DNA from: Palaemon carinicauda
Lineage: Eukaryota; Arthropoda; Malacostraca; Decapoda; Palaemonidae
Assembly: GCF_036898095.1 (NCBI RefSeq)
Contig: NC_090744.1
Location: forward strand, 14,547,655 to 14,611,654
Reading direction: 5' to 3'
Length of the DNA stretch: 64,000 nucleotides
Within the stretch, counting starts at the first letter, position 1. Each line of letters opens with the position of its first letter. Both the position numbers and the translations under genes were made by a program. Positions 61,925 to 64,000 of the stretch are shown here, piece by piece. The notes beneath the pieces were generated by a model, which worked only from the letters and a program-made list of their open reading frames with translations, was not told the DNA's origin and made no database searches.

Positions 61925-62020
61925 ATCTAGTAATGTATGGCTAGTCAAAGGATCCAATACCTCCCCAGCAGTAGTATCTCAATGGGTGGCTAGTGCCATG
62001 GCCAACCTACTACCTGATCA
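61925..62020 (-). mobile_element. Fragment of the non-LTR 5' UTR module
   Basis: ggtggctagtgccatggcca and agtagtatctcaatggg match 47,240-47,330 on the same strand. Only about 90 bp are present. Confidence 0.6.
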
Positions 62021-62039
62021 ATTCATTAAAAACAAGGGG

Positions 62040-62760
62040 TATTTCGGTTAGCATCAGCTTCTTCAAGGTAGTGTCAAGCACACACACTTTTAAATTTGGT
62101 AGGTTGTAATTTGACAGCAGTACCAAAATAGAGATATCTTCTTGATTTGGTTTTAAACACAATTGAAGAGAAAGAACTAGTCCACTGACTGTTTGAACCT
62201 ACTCCGACTTTGCCTTCTTCACATGCTCAAACACCTAATTAGGTAACTTATCTAACTCACTTGCTCTAACCCAAAATCCATTCAATTGGTTGTCTTCATT
62301 GTTATATTTCGAAAATATCTTGTTAATCACACAACTATGCTTCACCAATGAAGACTAATTGTCCTTTAATTCGTCCTCTGTTGCCACACCAAACATGGCA
62401 AACATAAGTGCTGATATTATTGAACACTTAGCTCCCACCGATCCAAACCCAGGAACTGCATGAAAGAATGGCTTGAATTTCTTACTGCTTTTCTCAATAA
62501 TATCCTTAACCTTCCTAGGTTGTTATGGATATTCATAGTGATGCTTGGTGGTTTTCACAGCTATTTTCATTATTCCTTTTGACAGGCATTCATTCATTTA
62601 GCTTTATAGCATGTTCATCTGCATCTCTAATATCCAAGGACAAGGCAATTGTATGCAAACGTTCGCTCCACTAACACTGTCTCTCCTCGAGGCTTGAATG
62701 CAAGCCTCCCAACATGGATGTACAAACACACACAAGGAGTATTTCCTTGAACATGTCGTC
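62040..62760 (-). pseudogene. Unidentified coding-like tract with stops
   Basis: One minus-strand frame gives a protein-like run broken by two stops: DIIEKSSKKFKPFFHAVPGF, a small hydrophobic stretch (SIISALMFAMFG), SCVINKIFSKYN, and GFWVRASELDKLPN. The upstream part has RLHTIALSLDIRDADEHAIK. I do not recognise the family. The composition, with a short hydrophobic segment between helical parts, is gene-like, but it may be chance or an old transposon remnant. Confidence 0.3.
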
Positions 62761-62918
62761 CACCCGACTAATTAACACATTTAATTTTCTCTACTGTTAT
62801 ATCACTTCTATAATATTATTCAGGATGGAGATATTTTGAAAATCAGTATTTATAGACAAAACACCTACCTCAACATATTCACCTGTTTATATAAATTATC
62901 GCAAACACAGCACCTACA

Positions 62919-64000
62919 GCAGTGATTCCTAACCGGTGTGCCGCGGCACCAAGGGGTGCCGTGATATCTTTCGAGGGTGCCGCCAAAATTCAGAGGAAAA
63001 AATTGCATTAACTTCACTCTCTCTACTTCTGCTGCTGCTGCACAATTTAGCGATCGAATTTTCAACTTAGCTACTTTTCATTGAATTTGTATAATAATTT
63101 GTACTTATGGAAAATTACAATCCAGGAGAACAATACTAATTATATAATTTTGCTGTGTAATAATTGTACGGACACTGGAGAGAACAGCTTGGCGGAAGAG
63201 TTGGAGGGAGGGAGGGGAGTGAGGGTTGTAGACTGACGCGTATGACACACATACAGGGCAGGGCGCACAGCGAGTCGCCACTGGCCAGAGCCCAGAATGT
63301 CTCAGTACTGATTGGTGACGCAAAGGAAGCAGAAGTTATGACATATCCTCCTCCTTCAGCTAGTTAGCAATACATACCTGGTATGTATTGCTAACTAGCT
63401 GAGTTCGTGAGTCGTTTGTTCATCTTTTTCTTTTTTTAGTAATTAATTATGAAGTATTAGTAATGAGTTTCTCTATGCTTTATAACACCAAAAGCAAAAT
63501 TTAATAATTTTCTCCTGTAATACCAAATGTAAACACGTCGTAAATTTATGATTATTTGCAATTCTTGAGATAAGCTAAAACCGTGTTTGTCGCTTTCTAC
63601 CTAAGTATCAAAAACTAATTTAAGCCTCTATTTTTTTCCTTTTTTTTCAGAATATGTCTTATCTGACAACGTTGAGAAAGAAGGATGGATAAGTTCGTTG
63701 TGAGGAAGCGAAAAGTATAGGAAGATGAATCTCAAGACCAAATGGTGGCTTCTAGTATTGGTAATGCTTCGGAGTCAAATATTGAAGATGTTCCTGGACC
63801 ATCTGAATCAAAATGCAAAAAGGGGAAGCACGCATCTCTCTCGAAGAAAAGAACATATGTTGATGCCTATTTAGCATGTGGTTTTACTTCAAACAATGAT
63901 GAAGATAATCCACGCCCTGTGAGTTTAGTTTGTGGAGATACACTCAGCAATGAGGCCATGGTACCTAGTAAGCTCAAGCGGCACCTTAATAACAGACATC
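62919..64000 (+). mobile_element. hAT-superfamily DNA transposon, left part (runs off the window)
   Basis: The left end cagtgattcctaaccggtgt resembles the CAGTGGTTCTYAACC ends of many hAT elements. About 770 bp later comes a BED-finger transposase start. The right end is outside the window. A 47-bp hairpin lies at 63,356-63,402. Confidence 0.65.
63685..64000 (+). pseudogene. hAT transposase N terminus with BED-type zinc finger, partial
   Basis: The ATG at 63,685 follows a tttttttcag acceptor-like site. The start MDKFVVRKRKV is typical of ZBED5/SCAND3-like hAT transposases. A TAG at 63,718-63,720 stops the frame after 11 codons. The frame then continues open with KKRTYVDAYLACGFTS, and a finger of VCGDTLSNEAMVPSKLKRHL followed by NNRH (C...H..H). 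The catalytic and dimerisation domains would lie past the window. The stop may mean decay, or initiation further downstream. Confidence 0.7.

Overview
This is nuclear DNA from an animal, most likely a decapod crustacean (shrimp, prawn or crayfish type). I infer this from the very dense (TA)n, (CA)n and (TC)n microsatellites, spliceosomal introns, and a mix of DIRS1-like, Penelope-like, RTE, Jockey-group, Ty3/gypsy, Tc1/mariner, hAT and KRBA2-like elements. I found no convincing host protein gene, tRNA, rRNA or CRISPR array. The window is almost wholly nested transposable elements, most of them decayed, with AT-rich spacer.

Layout. 1-3.7 kb: a non-LTR retrotransposon with one intact 982-aa ORF and a 2A-like motif near its N terminus. 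3.8-8.75 kb: a (TA)n array, a DIRS end fragment, and a broken RTE element (4.77-7.52 kb) split by an unknown 430-bp insert and a decayed relative of the first element. A 1.2-kb LTR element with direct repeats, a 4-bp duplication and almost no coding content follows. 8.93-11.68 kb: a complete-looking cut-and-paste transposon with long inverted repeats and an intact two-exon integrase-type transposase ending in a CXC domain. 12.8-14.4 kb: a decayed THAP/P-like DNA transposon. 14.8-15.5 kb: a Penelope-like 3' end with GIY-YIG endonuclease and a hammerhead-like core. 15.5-23.4 kb: DIRS1-like copy 1 on the plus strand. 23.9-32.2 kb: AT-rich DNA with a very old Ty3-like element on the minus strand, split by a 1,989-bp element with perfect 38-bp inverted repeats. 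32.2-41.5 kb: DIRS1-like copy 2 on the minus strand, with both inverted terminal repeats, and carrying a truncated non-LTR element. 42.2-46.6 kb: a decayed Jockey-group element (minus). 49.0-50.5 kb: RTE fragment (minus). 50.5-51.7 kb: pseudogene of an uncharacterised invertebrate family with a CXC-like tail. 52.3-54.0 kb: gypsy gag-protease-RT fragment (minus). 56.6-61.0 kb: a Tc1/mariner pseudogene whose putative intron holds a 2.9-kb LTR element. 62.9 kb to the end: the start of a hAT element.

The strongest structural result is the DIRS family. The two copies show gag, RT-RNase H and tyrosine recombinase in overlapping frames. The 3' region holds an internal complementary region whose two halves match the outer ends of the two inverted terminal repeats, and a GTT sits at each recognisable terminus. 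The other elements of note are the 2A-bearing retrotransposon and the KRBA2-like transposon. All family names come from motif recognition by eye; no database search was run.
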